Below are positions 8,085 to 19,217 of a stretch of DNA of 33,531 nt, piece by piece (the stretch's first letter is position 1; every line of letters begins with the position of its first letter). The notes below the pieces were generated by a model that was not told the DNA's origin, ran no database searches, and saw nothing but the letters and a program-made list of their open reading frames with translations. Location: assembly GCF_008042145.1 (NCBI RefSeq), contig NZ_RDBH01000129.1, positions 124,514 to 158,044 on the forward strand, in the 5' to 3' direction. Position numbers and translations under genes: made by a program. This DNA comes from Streptomyces sp. adm13(2018). GTDB taxonomy: Bacteria; Actinomycetota; Actinomycetes; Streptomycetales; Streptomycetaceae.

Positions 8085-8362
8085 GATGGCCTTCCACCGA
8101 GGGGTCGAACCGAGGCCCTCCCCCTGAGGGACCGACAGAGGGTCTCCGCCTGAGCGTGGAGGCCCTCACACATGTCCGGGCGCGGCCGGGAAGGGCCGAC
8201 CGGGAGGTCGGAGGCACCTCCGGCCGCCCCCGGGGCACGGGCGGTGCGGTCGCCGGCGCGGTGGCGGGGGCGCCCCGGGTGGACGCCCCTTAGGGGGATC
8301 TCCCCCATACGGCCCAGGGGTTGTTCGTTCCGGCGGAGGAGGAGAAGCCCCCTCCCCGCTCC

Positions 8363-8376
8363 TTAACTTGAACTTA
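8363..8376 (+). promoter_or_regulatory. Candidate regulator site upstream of the ABC operon
   Basis: TTAACTTGAACTTA contains AACTT twice, one base apart, and is also a rough palindrome. It is an A/T-rich island 33 bp before the ABC ATPase start in otherwise G/C-rich DNA. The half TTAACTTGA resembles MerR/SoxR-type half sites. Function is inferred. Confidence 0.3.
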
Positions 8377-8408
8377 CACACCACCACCCACGCTCCGAGG
8401 AGAGAACC

Positions 8409-9197
8409 GTGACCACGGCTGTGACCATCCCCAGGCACGGGGGTACTGGAGGGACGACGGCCGTCGCCGCGCGGGCGCGTCAGGTCGTCAAGTCGTACGG
8501 CGCCGGCGAGACCCGCGTCGTCGCGCTCGACTCCGTCGACGTCGACATCGCCCGCGGACAGTTCACCGCCATCATGGGACCCTCGGGTTCCGGCAAGTCG
8601 ACCCTGATGCACTGCCTCGCCGGCCTGGACACCGTCACCAGCGGCGAGATCTACCTCGACGAGACCGAGATCACCCGGCTCAAGGACAAGAAGCTCACCC
8701 AGCTGCGCCGCGACCGCATCGGCTTCATCTTCCAGGCGTTCAACCTGCTGCCCACCCTGAGCGCCATCGAGAACATCACGCTCCCCATGGACATCGCCGG
8801 CCGCAAGCCCGACGCCGCATGGCTCCGCCGGGTCGTCGACACCGTCGGCCTCTCCGAGCGGCTCAAGCACCGCCCCAACGAACTCTCCGGCGGCCAGCAG
8901 CAGCGCGTCGCCGTGGCCCGCGCGCTCGCCGCCCGGCCCGAGATCATCTTCGGCGACGAGCCCACCGGAAACCTGGACTCACGGGCCGGCGCCGAAGTCC
9001 TCGGCTTCCTCCGCACCTCGGTCGACGAACTCGGCCAGACGATCGTCATGGTCACCCACGACCCGGTCGCCGCCTCCTACGCGGACCGGGTCCTCTACCT
9101 CGCCGACGGGCGGATCGTGGACGAGATGCTCCGGCCCACCGCCGACGCCGTCCTCGACCGCATGAAGGACTTCGACGCGCGCGGGCGGACCTCATGA
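8409..9197 (+). CDS. ABC transporter ATP-binding protein (MacB/LolD type)
   Basis: A 262-residue protein; GTG 8409 follows GAGGAGA. Walker A is GPSGSGKST (residues 57-65), Q-loop FIFQAFNLLP, signature LSGGQQQRVAVARA (from residue 159), Walker B IIFGDEP with D183 and E184, and the switch His in MVTHDP. Q-loop plus LLP and the EPTGNLDS string are typical of the MacB/LolD/FtsE branch that powers FtsX-type permeases. The N-terminal 15-20 residues are an extra, poorly conserved leader. The permease gene starts within its stop codon (ATGA overlap), so the two form one operon and one complex at the inner face of the membrane. Confidence 0.96.
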   Translation: MTTAVTIPRHGGTGGTTAVAARARQVVKSYGAGETRVVALDSVDVDIARGQFTAIMGPSGSGKSTLMHCLAGLDTVTSGEIYLDETEITRLKDKKLTQLRRDRIGFIFQAFNLLPTLSAIENITLPMDIAGRKPDAAWLRRVVDTVGLSERLKHRPNELSGGQQQRVAVARALAARPEIIFGDEPTGNLDSRAGAEVLGFLRTSVDELGQTIVMVTHDPVAASYADRVLYLADGRIVDEMLRPTADAVLDRMKDFDARGRTS

Positions 9198-11764
9198 GCG
9201 TCCTGAAGACCTCCCTGCGCAACTTCTTCGCGCACAAGGGACGCATGGCGCTCTCCGCCGTCGCCGTCCTGCTCTCCGTCGCCTTCGTCAGCGGCACCCT
9301 CGTCTTCACCGACACCATGAACACGACGTTCGACAAGCTCTTCGCGTCGACCGCCTCCGACGTCACCGTCAGCCCCAAGGACACCGACCCCGGAGACGTG
9401 CCCGCGGGCGGCCGCCCCGAGGCCTTCCCCGCCTCGCTCGTCGAGCAGGTCCGGAAGACCGAGGGCGTCCAGGCCGCCCAGGGCTCCGTCGTCTCCACCG
9501 GCGTCACCGTCGTCGACGCGAAGAACAAGAACGTCGGACCCACCAGCGGCGCGCCCACCATCGCCGTCAACTGGAGTCCGAACGAACTCCGTTCCATGGA
9601 GATGACCTCCGGCCACGAGCCGCGCGGCCCCACCGAGGTCGTCGTCGACGGCGACACCGCCGAGAAGCACGGTCTCCAGCTCGGCGACGCACTGCGGACC
9701 ATCTCCGTCACCGGCGACTTCACCACGAAGATCTCCGGCATCGTCGACTTCAAGGTCACCAACCCCGGCGCCACCGTCGTCTACTTCGAGACGGCCGTCG
9801 CCCAGCGCGAACTGCTCGGCAAGGAAGGCCTGTTCACCCAGATCACGGCCGACGCCAAGGCCGGCGTCACCGACGACGCCCTGAAGGCGAACATCGCCGC
9901 CTCGCTCGGCGGCGGCTACACCCTGCAGACCGCCGCCGAGGCCGCCGACGCGGGCCGCGAGGACGTCGCCGGGTTCCTCGACGTCATGAAGTACGCCATG
10001 CTCGGCTTCGCCGGGATCGCCTTCCTCGTCGGCATCTTCCTCATCGTCAACACCTTCTCCATGCTGGTCGCCCAGCGCACCCGCGAGATCGGCCTCATGC
10101 GGGCCATCGGCTCCAGCCGCCGGCAGGTGAACCGTTCCGTCCTCGTCGAGGCGCTGCTCCTCGGGATCATCGGCTCCGTCGCCGGAGTCGCCGCCGGTGT
10201 CGGACTCGCCGTCGGACTGATGAAGCTCATGTCCTCGATCGGCATGGAGCTCTCCACCGAGGACCTCACCGTCGCCTGGACGACCCCCGTCGTCGGCCTC
10301 GCCCTCGGCATCGTCGTCACCGTCCTCGCCGCCTACGTCCCGGCCCGCCGCGCCGGGAAGGTCTCCCCGATGGCCGCCCTCCGCGACGCGGGCACCCCCG
10401 CCGACGGGCGGGCCGGCCGGGTCCGCGGCGGCATCGGCCTCGTCCTCACCGCCGCCGGAGCGGCCGCGCTCGTGGCGGCGGCCCGCGCCGAGGAGGCCGG
10501 ACCCGGCTCCCTCTGGCTCGGCCTCGGCGTCGTCCTCACCCTGCTCGGCTTCGTCGTCGTCGGCCCGCTCCTCGCGGGCGGAGTCGTCCGCGCCCTGGGC
10601 GCCGTCGTCCTGCGGATCTTCGGCCCGGTCGGCCGGCTCGCCGAACGCAACGCGCTCCGCAACCCGCGCCGCACCGGCGCCACCGCGGCGGCCCTGATGA
10701 TCGGCCTCGCGCTCGTCGCCGCGCTGTCCGTCGTCGGCTCCTCGATGGTCGCCTCGGCCACCGACGAACTCGACCGCTCCGTCGGCGCCGACTTCATCGT
10801 CCAGTCCGGCACCGGCCAGCCGATCGTGCCGCAGGCCCTCGCCGCGCTGGAGAAGACCCCGGGCCTGGACCACGTCAGCGAGTACAAGTGGGTCGACGCC
10901 ACCGTCACCGACCCGCGCGGCCGGACCACGACCGCCGATCTGGCCGCCACCGACCCCTCGTACGTACGGGACCTGCGCCGCGATACCACCGCCGGGACGC
11001 TCCCCGACGCGTACCGCAAGGACGCCATGTCCGTCGGCAGCGACTACGCCACCGAGCACGGCGTCAAGGTCGGCGACGTCCTCACCCTCGCCTTCAAGGG
11101 CGGCGAGAAGGCGAAGCTCAAGGTCGCGGCGATCACCGCGGACACCGGGCAGGTCGACAAGGGCGTCATGTACATCGACGTCGCGACCCTCGCCGAGTAC
11201 GTCCCCGCCGACCGCATGCCGCAGAGCCTGCTGCTGCTCGCCGGCGCGAAGGACGGCCAGGAGGACGCGGCCTACCAGGCGCTCAAGGACGCGCTCGTGC
11301 CGTACCCGCAGTACAAGGTGAGCAACCAGGCCGACTACAAGGAGCAGCTGCGGGACCAGGTCGGACAGCTGCTCAACATCGTGTACGGGCTCCTCGCGCT
11401 GGCGATCGTCGTCGCGATCCTGGGTGTCGTGAACACCCTGGCCCTCTCGGTGGTCGAGCGGACCCGCGAGATCGGCCTCATGCGGGCCATCGGCCTCTCC
11501 CGCCGGCAGCTGCGCCGCATGATCCGGCTGGAGTCGGTGGTGATCGCCCTGTTCGGCGCGCTCCTCGGCCTCGGCCTGGGCATGGGCTGGGGCACGGCGG
11601 CCCAGAAACTCCTGGCGCTGGAGGGCCTGGGCGTCCTGGAGATCCCGTGGCCGACGATCGCGACGGTCTTCATCGGCTCGGCGTTCGTGGGACTGTTCGC
11701 GGCACTGGTCCCGGCGTTCAGGGCGGGCCGGATGAACGTCCTGAACGCGATCGCCAGCGAGTAG
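9194..11764 (+). CDS. ABC transporter permease with two FtsX domains
   Basis: An 856-residue integral membrane protein starting at ATG 9194 in a 4-bp overlap with the ATPase gene. Residues 17-38 are the first membrane helix, followed by an extracytoplasmic MacB-type periplasmic-core region to about 260. FtsX domain 1 spans about 265-395 (TREIGLMRAIGSSRRQV after its second helix). Two helices lie at about 410-465, a second N-terminal helix and external domain at about 490-725, and FtsX domain 2 at about 727-856, with a near-copy of the same cytoplasmic loop (TREIGLMRAIGLSRRQL). The internal duplication means one polypeptide can supply both halves of the transporter, as is usual in actinobacteria. 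In Streptomyces such systems often export lipids, peptides or antibiotics, or act mechanically; the substrate is unknown. Confidence 0.95.
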   Translation: MSVLKTSLRNFFAHKGRMALSAVAVLLSVAFVSGTLVFTDTMNTTFDKLFASTASDVTVSPKDTDPGDVPAGGRPEAFPASLVEQVRKTEGVQAAQGSVVSTGVTVVDAKNKNVGPTSGAPTIAVNWSPNELRSMEMTSGHEPRGPTEVVVDGDTAEKHGLQLGDALRTISVTGDFTTKISGIVDFKVTNPGATVVYFETAVAQRELLGKEGLFTQITADAKAGVTDDALKANIAASLGGGYTLQTAAEAADAGREDVAGFLDVMKYAMLGFAGIAFLVGIFLIVNTFSMLVAQRTREIGLMRAIGSSRRQVNRSVLVEALLLGIIGSVAGVAAGVGLAVGLMKLMSSIGMELSTEDLTVAWTTPVVGLALGIVVTVLAAYVPARRAGKVSPMAALRDAGTPADGRAGRVRGGIGLVLTAAGAAALVAAARAEEAGPGSLWLGLGVVLTLLGFVVVGPLLAGGVVRALGAVVLRIFGPVGRLAERNALRNPRRTGATAAALMIGLALVAALSVVGSSMVASATDELDRSVGADFIVQSGTGQPIVPQALAALEKTPGLDHVSEYKWVDATVTDPRGRTTTADLAATDPSYVRDLRRDTTAGTLPDAYRKDAMSVGSDYATEHGVKVGDVLTLAFKGGEKAKLKVAAITADTGQVDKGVMYIDVATLAEYVPADRMPQSLLLLAGAKDGQEDAAYQALKDALVPYPQYKVSNQADYKEQLRDQVGQLLNIVYGLLALAIVVAILGVVNTLALSVVERTREIGLMRAIGLSRRQLRRMIRLESVVIALFGALLGLGLGMGWGTAAQKLLALEGLGVLEIPWPTIATVFIGSAFVGLFAALVPAFRAGRMNVLNAIASE

Positions 11765-11812
11765 CGAGGACGGAGGCCGGAAGGCGCGGCCCGCCGCCCT
11801 CACGGGGGTGGG

Positions 11813-11849
11813 GCGGAGGGCCGCGTGTTCCCGTGGGGCGGCCCTCCGC
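11813..11849 (+). terminator. Hairpin terminator after the ABC operon
   Basis: GCGGAGGGCCGC (11813-11824) and GCGGCCCTCCGC (11838-11849) are perfect 12-bp arms around a 13-nt loop, 49 bp after the permease stop and 69 bp before mfd. There is no T tract, which is normal for Streptomyces hairpin terminators. Confidence 0.65.
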
Positions 11850-11917
11850 GGGTGGGAGCCCCGGCCCGTGCTACGTGTCGGGCTGTTCGCGTTGTTCGAA
11901 CCCGGGATGGAAGTTCC

Positions 11918-15457
<3,540 letters not shown>

Positions 15458-15488
15458 CGCCGGGGGCGTGGGGGAGGGCAGGCCTCTC

Positions 15489-16073
15489 CTACGGCCCCTC
15501 CTCCTGGGCGGGCCGGTCGGTGAAGAGCAGGCCGGCCAGCTCGCGGAAGTAGTCCTCGGGGTCCCGGCCGCCGAGCGCCCCCCGGACGTTCCGGGTGAGC
15601 AGCAGCGTCGCGAAGCCGTGGGCGAGCGACCAGGCCGCGATGCCCGCCGCGCGGGGGTCGGGGACGCCCGCGAGGCCGGCGACGCCGGCGCGGAGTTCCG
15701 CGGAGGCGCGCTCCTTGGCCGCGAGCAGGTCGGGGTCGTCGGCGCGCAGCAGCTCCGGCTGGAACATGACCTGGAAGTGCGCCGGGTGCGCGACCGCGAA
15801 CCGCACGTACCGCACCCCGCGTTCGCGCAGCTCGGGTGCGGCGGCGAGGGCCTCGGCGAGGAGGTCGTACCCCTCGGTCGCGAGGGCGGTGAGGAGCCCG
15901 GTGCGGTCCTTGAAGTGGTGGGCGGGCGCGGCGTGCGAGACGCCCGCGCGGCGGGCGAGGTCGCGCAGGCTGAGCGCGCCGGGGCCCTCGGCGGCGATGA
16001 CGTCGAGGGCGGCGTCGAGGACGGCCCGCCGCAGGTCGCCGTGGTGGTAGGAGCTCCGGTTCGTGGGCGTCAT
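15489..16073 (-). CDS. TetR-family repressor with WHG C-terminal domain
   Basis: A 194-residue protein. The N-terminal HTH spans residues 12-58 (LRRAVLDAALDVIAAEGP, LSLRDLARRAGVSHAAPAHHF); the C-terminal half resembles the WHG/TetR_C_33 ligand domain (VRYVRFAVAHPAHFQVMF, then HGFATLLLT). It is divergent from the SCO6745-family gene, with a perfect palindrome between them, so it most likely represses that gene and itself. No ribosome site precedes ATG 16073, but a -35/-10 pair ends 7 bp before the ATG, so the transcript is probably leaderless. The inducing ligand is unknown. Confidence 0.93.
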   Translation of the reverse strand: MTPTNRSSYHHGDLRRAVLDAALDVIAAEGPGALSLRDLARRAGVSHAAPAHHFKDRTGLLTALATEGYDLLAEALAAAPELRERGVRYVRFAVAHPAHFQVMFQPELLRADDPDLLAAKERASAELRAGVAGLAGVPDPRAAGIAAWSLAHGFATLLLTRNVRGALGGRDPEDYFRELAGLLFTDRPAQEEGP

Positions 16074-16079
16074 GCGAGG

Positions 16080-16107
16080 AGCCTAGCCGCCATCTAGTCA
16101 TTGACAA
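16080..16107 (-). promoter_or_regulatory. Promoter of the TetR gene (leaderless)
   Basis: On the minus strand TTGTCA (16107-16102) and TAGGCT (16085-16080) are 16 bp apart. The predicted start of transcription falls at or within a base or two of the ATG at 16073, agreeing with the missing Shine-Dalgarno. The degenerate operator copy 16091-16111 lies on it. Confidence 0.55.
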
Positions 16108-16111
16108 GTTC
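16091..16111. promoter_or_regulatory. Degenerate second TetR operator
   Basis: CATCTAGTCA-T-TGACAAGTTC: the left arm matches the main palindrome over 10 bases and the right arm over 7 of 10. Its centre is 36 bp from that of the main site, and it covers the spacer of the tetR promoter. Confidence 0.5.
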
Positions 16112-16129
16112 ATGGGCCGGGACCATCAT
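16101..16129 (+). promoter_or_regulatory. Promoter of the SCO6745-family gene
   Basis: A consensus TTGACA at 16101-16106 is followed 17 bp later by CATCAT (16124-16129), a weak -10 that lies inside the main palindrome. Repressor bound there would block polymerase. Confidence 0.45.
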
Positions 16130-16150
16130 CTAGTCAGTGACTAGATGATG
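16124..16150. promoter_or_regulatory. Perfect 27-bp palindrome, main TetR operator
   Basis: CATCATCTAGTCA, a single central G, then TGACTAGATGATG: 13-bp arms without a mismatch. It sits between the TetR gene and the divergent SCO6745-family gene, directly before that gene's ribosome site (AGAGGAG at about 16157-16164). Confidence 0.8.
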
Positions 16151-16170
16151 AGAGCGAAGAGGAGCCCGCC

Positions 16171-17049
16171 GTGGAGTCCGGACGCGTACGTCAGATGTGG
16201 CACCTGCTCGAACCCCTGCACGCCCTGCTCTACTACGCCCCCGAGGCCTTCGAGGAGGCCGCCGCCCTCGGCTACGACACCTCCGAGCGCTGGCCCTCCT
16301 ATGTCGCCTGGCGCGCCGCGCCCCTCGGGCCCGCGGACGCGGACCGGGTGACCCGGGCCTTCCACAGCTTCAGCCCGGCGATGATCGCCCGGTACGCCCC
16401 CGCCGCGTGGGAGACCGCTGCCCCCGCCGACGTCCTCGCCGCGCGGCTCCGGGCCGTCGACCGCACCTACCGGGCCGTCCTGGGCGAGGAACTCCTCGCG
16501 GACCCCGGCCTCGCCGAGGCCGCGGGACTCGCCCGCACCGCCGCCCGCGCGGCGGCGGCCTCCGGGTCCGACGCCGTCCCCCGTCCGCTCGCGGCGGCCA
16601 ACGCCGCCCTGCCCTGGCCCGGGGCCCCGCACCTGGACCTCTGGCACGCCGCGACGATCCTCCGCGAGCACCGGGGCGACGGCCATCTCGCCGCCCTCGC
16701 CGACGCCGGCCTCGACCCGGTCGAGTCGCTGGTCTCCTTCGCCGCGGTCGGCGCCGCGCCGGAGCACGTCTTCGGGAGCCGGGGCTGGAGCGCCGGGGAA
16801 TGGGCGGCGGCGCGCGACCGGCTCGCCGCGCGCGGTCTGCTCACCGTCGACGGGGGAGCCACCGAGGCCGGCCGGTCCCTGCGCGCCGGGGTCGAGCGCC
16901 GCACGGACGAACTGGCCGCCGCCCCCTGGACCGCCCTCGGCCCGGACGGCACCGCCCGCCTCGCCGAACTGCTCGGCGGCCCCTGGCTGGCGGCCATCGG
17001 CTCCGGCCTGCTGCCCTCGGAGAACACCCTCGGCATCGGCAAGGTGTGA
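16171..17049 (+). CDS. SCO6745-family helical protein
   Basis: A 292-residue protein; GTG 16171 follows AGAGGAG by six bases. The N-terminus QMWHLLEPLHALLYYAPEAF is the hallmark of the SCO6745/SalK-type family, common in actinobacteria and sometimes found in biosynthetic clusters. The sequence is largely alpha-helical, without signal peptide or membrane segment. The biochemical function of the family is not established. Its promoter region holds the TetR palindrome, so expression should respond to the ligand of that repressor; a detoxification or small-molecule-response role is a guess. Confidence 0.87.
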   Translation: MESGRVRQMWHLLEPLHALLYYAPEAFEEAAALGYDTSERWPSYVAWRAAPLGPADADRVTRAFHSFSPAMIARYAPAAWETAAPADVLAARLRAVDRTYRAVLGEELLADPGLAEAAGLARTAARAAAASGSDAVPRPLAAANAALPWPGAPHLDLWHAATILREHRGDGHLAALADAGLDPVESLVSFAAVGAAPEHVFGSRGWSAGEWAAARDRLAARGLLTVDGGATEAGRSLRAGVERRTDELAAAPWTALGPDGTARLAELLGGPWLAAIGSGLLPSENTLGIGKV

Positions 17050-17092
17050 GCGGACCGTGTCGCGCGAGGGCCCCCAAGATATGCGTGCGGGT

Positions 17093-17125
17093 GGCCCGTC
17101 CGGGTATCAGAACCCGTAACGGGCC
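17093..17125 (+). terminator. Nested hairpin after the SCO6745-family gene
   Basis: GGCCCGT (17093-17099) pairs with ACGGGCC (17119-17125), and inside it GGGT (17102-17105) pairs with ACCC (17112-17115). It is 44 bp after the stop and abuts the -10 of the next gene, so it could be a terminator, an operator, or both. Confidence 0.5.
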
Positions 17126-17131
17126 TAGAAT
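17126..17131 (+). promoter_or_regulatory. -10 element for a leaderless HNH lipoprotein mRNA
   Basis: TAGAAT lies with only CTGCGG between it and the ATG at 17138, so transcription should start at the A of the ATG. No Shine-Dalgarno is present, consistent with a leaderless transcript. I see no clear -35. Confidence 0.5.
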
Positions 17132-17137
17132 CTGCGG

Positions 17138-17851
17138 ATGTTCACCACAGAACGGACGTTTCGATCAGCCCTGACCGCCTCGGCGCTCGCGGCCGCCGCG
17201 CTCGTCGCCACCGCCTGCACGCCCGGAGCCGGTGGCCCGGCCGACGGCGGCTCGGACTCCGCCGGCGGCGCGGGCGGCAGGCCCGCCGCCCGCGGCACCG
17301 CCCTCGCCGCAGTGGACACCCTCACCGTGAAGGGCCGGGCGCCGAAGACCGGATACGAGCGCGAGAAGTTCGGCCGCGCCTGGGAGGACGTCGACCGCAA
17401 CGGCTGCGGCACCCGCGACGACATACTCAAGCGCGACCTGACCGGCGTCCGGTTCACCGACGGGCACTGCAAGGTCGCCTCCGGCACCCTCACCGACGAC
17501 CCGTACACCGGGACGACCGTCCGCTACCTCCGGGGCCGCAGCAAGGTCGACATCGACCACATCGTCGCGCTCTCCGACGCCTGGCAGAAGGGCGCGGGCA
17601 GCTGGGACGCGGAGACCCGGCGCCGCTTCGCCAACGACCCGCTCAACCTGCTGGCCGTCGACGCCTCCACCAACCGCCGCAAGTCCGACGGCGACGCGGC
17701 GACCTGGCTGCCGCCGAACAAGGCGTACCGCTGCACCTACGTGGCCCGGCAGATCGCCGTCAAGAAGAAGTACCGGGTGTGGGTGACGGACGGCGAGCGG
17801 GACGCGATGAAGCGGGTCCTCGGCGACTGCCCGCAGCAGAAACTCCCGTAA
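17138..17851 (+). CDS. Secreted DUF1524/HNH nuclease-like lipoprotein
   Basis: A 237-residue protein with a lipoprotein-type signal: charged start, hydrophobic Ala/Leu core and ATAC with Cys27 as the probable lipidated residue, followed by a Gly/Ser-rich tether. Residues about 125-215 are the HNH fold of DUF1524 (GmrSD C-terminal type): D138-I-D140-H141-IV is the metal/catalytic motif, N166-DPLN170-LL the middle Asn element, and N179-RRK182 completes it. Such secreted proteins are widespread in Streptomyces and are presumed extracellular nucleases. All core residues are present, so it should be active. Start ATG 17138 is supported by the promoter position and the signal peptide. Confidence 0.93.
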   Translation: MFTTERTFRSALTASALAAAALVATACTPGAGGPADGGSDSAGGAGGRPAARGTALAAVDTLTVKGRAPKTGYEREKFGRAWEDVDRNGCGTRDDILKRDLTGVRFTDGHCKVASGTLTDDPYTGTTVRYLRGRSKVDIDHIVALSDAWQKGAGSWDAETRRRFANDPLNLLAVDASTNRRKSDGDAATWLPPNKAYRCTYVARQIAVKKKYRVWVTDGERDAMKRVLGDCPQQKLP

Positions 17852-17876
17852 CGCCCCCGACCTGCGGGAAAAGCGG

Positions 17877-17904
17877 TTGGCGCGGCGGGAAGACGATCTT
17901 TAAC
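17877..17904 (+). promoter_or_regulatory. Promoter for a probably leaderless gene at 17913
   Basis: TTGGCG (17877-17882) and TTTAAC (17899-17904) are 16 bp apart, and the -10 ends 8 bp before the ATG at 17913. No Shine-Dalgarno lies in that interval. Confidence 0.45.
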
Positions 17905-17912
17905 CTGCCCGC

Positions 17913-18659
17913 ATGGACCTGAACATATCGACCCTCGCCGAGCGCCCCGAACTGGAGGGGCCGATGTGGGGCATGCGCGACCTCTGGCCCGAGTTCATGA
18001 TGTACGACCCGGTGGGCTGGGCGAACATCGGGCGGATCGTGCGCGAGCTGCCGGAGTACGTGCTCGTCGCCACCGACACCGAGGGCAGGGTCGTCGCCCG
18101 CGGCTTCAGCGTCCCCTTCCGCCTCGACCTGGACGGACGCCGGGCGCTGCCGCCGCGCGGCTGGGACGAGGTGCTGCTCTGGGCGTTCTCCGACCTGAAG
18201 CACGGCCGCGAGCCGGACACCGTCAGCGCCATCGAGATCACGGTGGACACCGGCGCGCTCGGCCGCGGCATCTCGCACCGGATGCTGGCGGCCCTGCGCG
18301 ACAACGCCGCGCGCCGCGGGTTCGCCGAGGTCGTCGCCCCGGTCCGCCCCAACGGGAAGCACCTGGAGGCCGCCGCCCCCATGCACGAGTACGCCTTCCG
18401 CACCCGGGAGGCCGACGGGCTGCCGCACGACGCCTGGCTGCGCGTCCACGTCCGCGCGGGCGGGGTCGTCGAGTCCGTCGCCCCGGCCTCGATGACCGTC
18501 TCGGGCTCGGTCGAGCAGTGGCGCGCGTGGACCGGACTGCCCTTCGACACCGACGGCCCGGTCGAGGTCGAGGGCGCGCTCGTCCCCGTCCACTGCGAGG
18601 CCTCGCGCGGCTACGCGGTCTACGTCGAGCCCAACGTGTGGGTACGGCACCGGCTCTGA
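17913..18659 (+). CDS. Uncharacterised protein, possibly GNAT-like acyltransferase
   Basis: A 248-residue cytoplasmic protein without membrane segments. Residues 45-160 have the order of strands and helices expected for a GNAT fold: YVLVATDTEGRVVARGFSV, then AIEITVDTGALGRGISHRML (a candidate acetyl-CoA-binding region), then an alpha helix of Ala/Arg and a further strand FAEVVAPVRPN. The usual GNAT Q/R-x-x-G-x-G/A signature is only approximate (GALGRGISHRM), so the call is tentative. The C-terminal 80 residues are less typical. Substrate unknown. It probably has its own leaderless promoter rather than forming an operon with the HNH gene. Confidence 0.7.
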   Translation: MDLNISTLAERPELEGPMWGMRDLWPEFMMYDPVGWANIGRIVRELPEYVLVATDTEGRVVARGFSVPFRLDLDGRRALPPRGWDEVLLWAFSDLKHGREPDTVSAIEITVDTGALGRGISHRMLAALRDNAARRGFAEVVAPVRPNGKHLEAAAPMHEYAFRTREADGLPHDAWLRVHVRAGGVVESVAPASMTVSGSVEQWRAWTGLPFDTDGPVEVEGALVPVHCEASRGYAVYVEPNVWVRHRL

Positions 18660-18669
18660 GGCGTACGGG

Positions 18670-18728
18670 GTCTGCCGTGCACCCCGGCTGAGGCGCGCGG
18701 TGTCTGCCGTGCACCCCGGCTGAGGCGC
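18670..18728. repeat. Tandem 32-bp repeat
   Basis: A 27-base unit beginning GTCTGCCGTGCACCCCGGCT occurs at 18670-18696 and again at 18702-18728 with a period of 32 bp. The start of a further unit (CTGAGGCG) overlaps the stop codon of the preceding gene. It is absent from the rest of the intergenic gap. Confidence 0.7.
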
Positions 18729-18750
18729 ACAGCGTGCTTCCGGCGCCTGA

Positions 18751-18773
18751 GGGTCCCGCGCCGAGCGGGACCC
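18751..18773. terminator. Hairpin terminator
   Basis: GGGTCCCGC (18751-18759) and GCGGGACCC (18765-18773) form a perfect 9-bp stem with a 5-nt loop, about 90 bp after the preceding gene and 105 bp before the next. Confidence 0.65.
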
Positions 18774-18878
18774 CGAGGGCGATCTTCGCGGCGGGGGATG
18801 TACCGTACGGCGTCCCCTGTCGTACACCCGTGCGCCCCGACCCCTCGGCGTGCGCCTCCGTGAGAGGTCTCGCGAATC

Positions 18879-19217
18879 GTGAACCAGGCCGTCCACTTGG
18901 AGAAGGGCGTGGAGTCCCCGCGCCCCGAGGAACTGCCGGGCCGGCCGGCCCGGATCGGGCTCGCGCTGGTGCCGCTGCTGAGCCTCGGCGTCCTCGGCCT
19001 CGTGCCCTCGCTCGCGTACGCCCTGCGGCGCGGGACGCGCGGCGACTGGATCGCCGCGCTGCTGTTCACGGGCGCCTCGATCGCCTGGTGCTTCCAGATC
19101 GCGCTCACGCCCGAGGAGACCCACGGCGTCCCGTTCCTCCTCGACGCGGTGCTGCTCGCGGCCACCACCCTCGGTGCGGCGGCGCACTGCCTCGCGGTCA
19201 AGGGGGCCGACCGGTGA
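18879..19217 (+). CDS. Small three-helix membrane protein
   Basis: A 112-residue protein with GTG start. Three hydrophobic segments lie at about residues 26-48, 57-76 and 86-106, after a charged N-terminus. No known family. Its stop overlaps the GTG of the next gene (GTGA), so it is co-translated with the BMP-like protein and may form a membrane complex with it. The ribosome site is GAGAGG, about 11 nt before the start. Confidence 0.75.
   Translation: MNQAVHLEKGVESPRPEELPGRPARIGLALVPLLSLGVLGLVPSLAYALRRGTRGDWIAALLFTGASIAWCFQIALTPEETHGVPFLLDAVLLAATTLGAAAHCLAVKGADR

Larger units (their letters stand above)
7852..8408. other. Gene-poor region between divergent MFS and ABC genes
   Basis: These 557 bp lack a convincing complete gene. 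They hold the MFS leader (7852-7900), a coding-like orphan segment on the plus strand (7967-8084, listed separately), and several short hairpins: CCCTC/GAGGG near 8118-8132, and GGGGGA-TC-TCCCCC at 8293-8306. A 14-bp repeat lies at 8363-8376. An open plus-strand frame 8009-8293 has coding-like composition only in its first 25 codons and is otherwise unconvincing. Confidence 0.5.

Noticed and set aside
8009..8293. Complete 94-codon gene
   Set aside because: Only the first 25 or so codons have coding-like bias; the remainder looks non-coding, so I list just the 7967-8084 segment as a remnant.
16145..16170. ATG at 16145 as a start near the SCO6745-family gene
   Set aside because: It is in a different frame from the SCO6745 protein and lies within the operator; GTG 16171 has the ribosome site.
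18670..18728. CRISPR array
   Set aside because: Only two units with 5-bp gaps and no spacers or cas genes.
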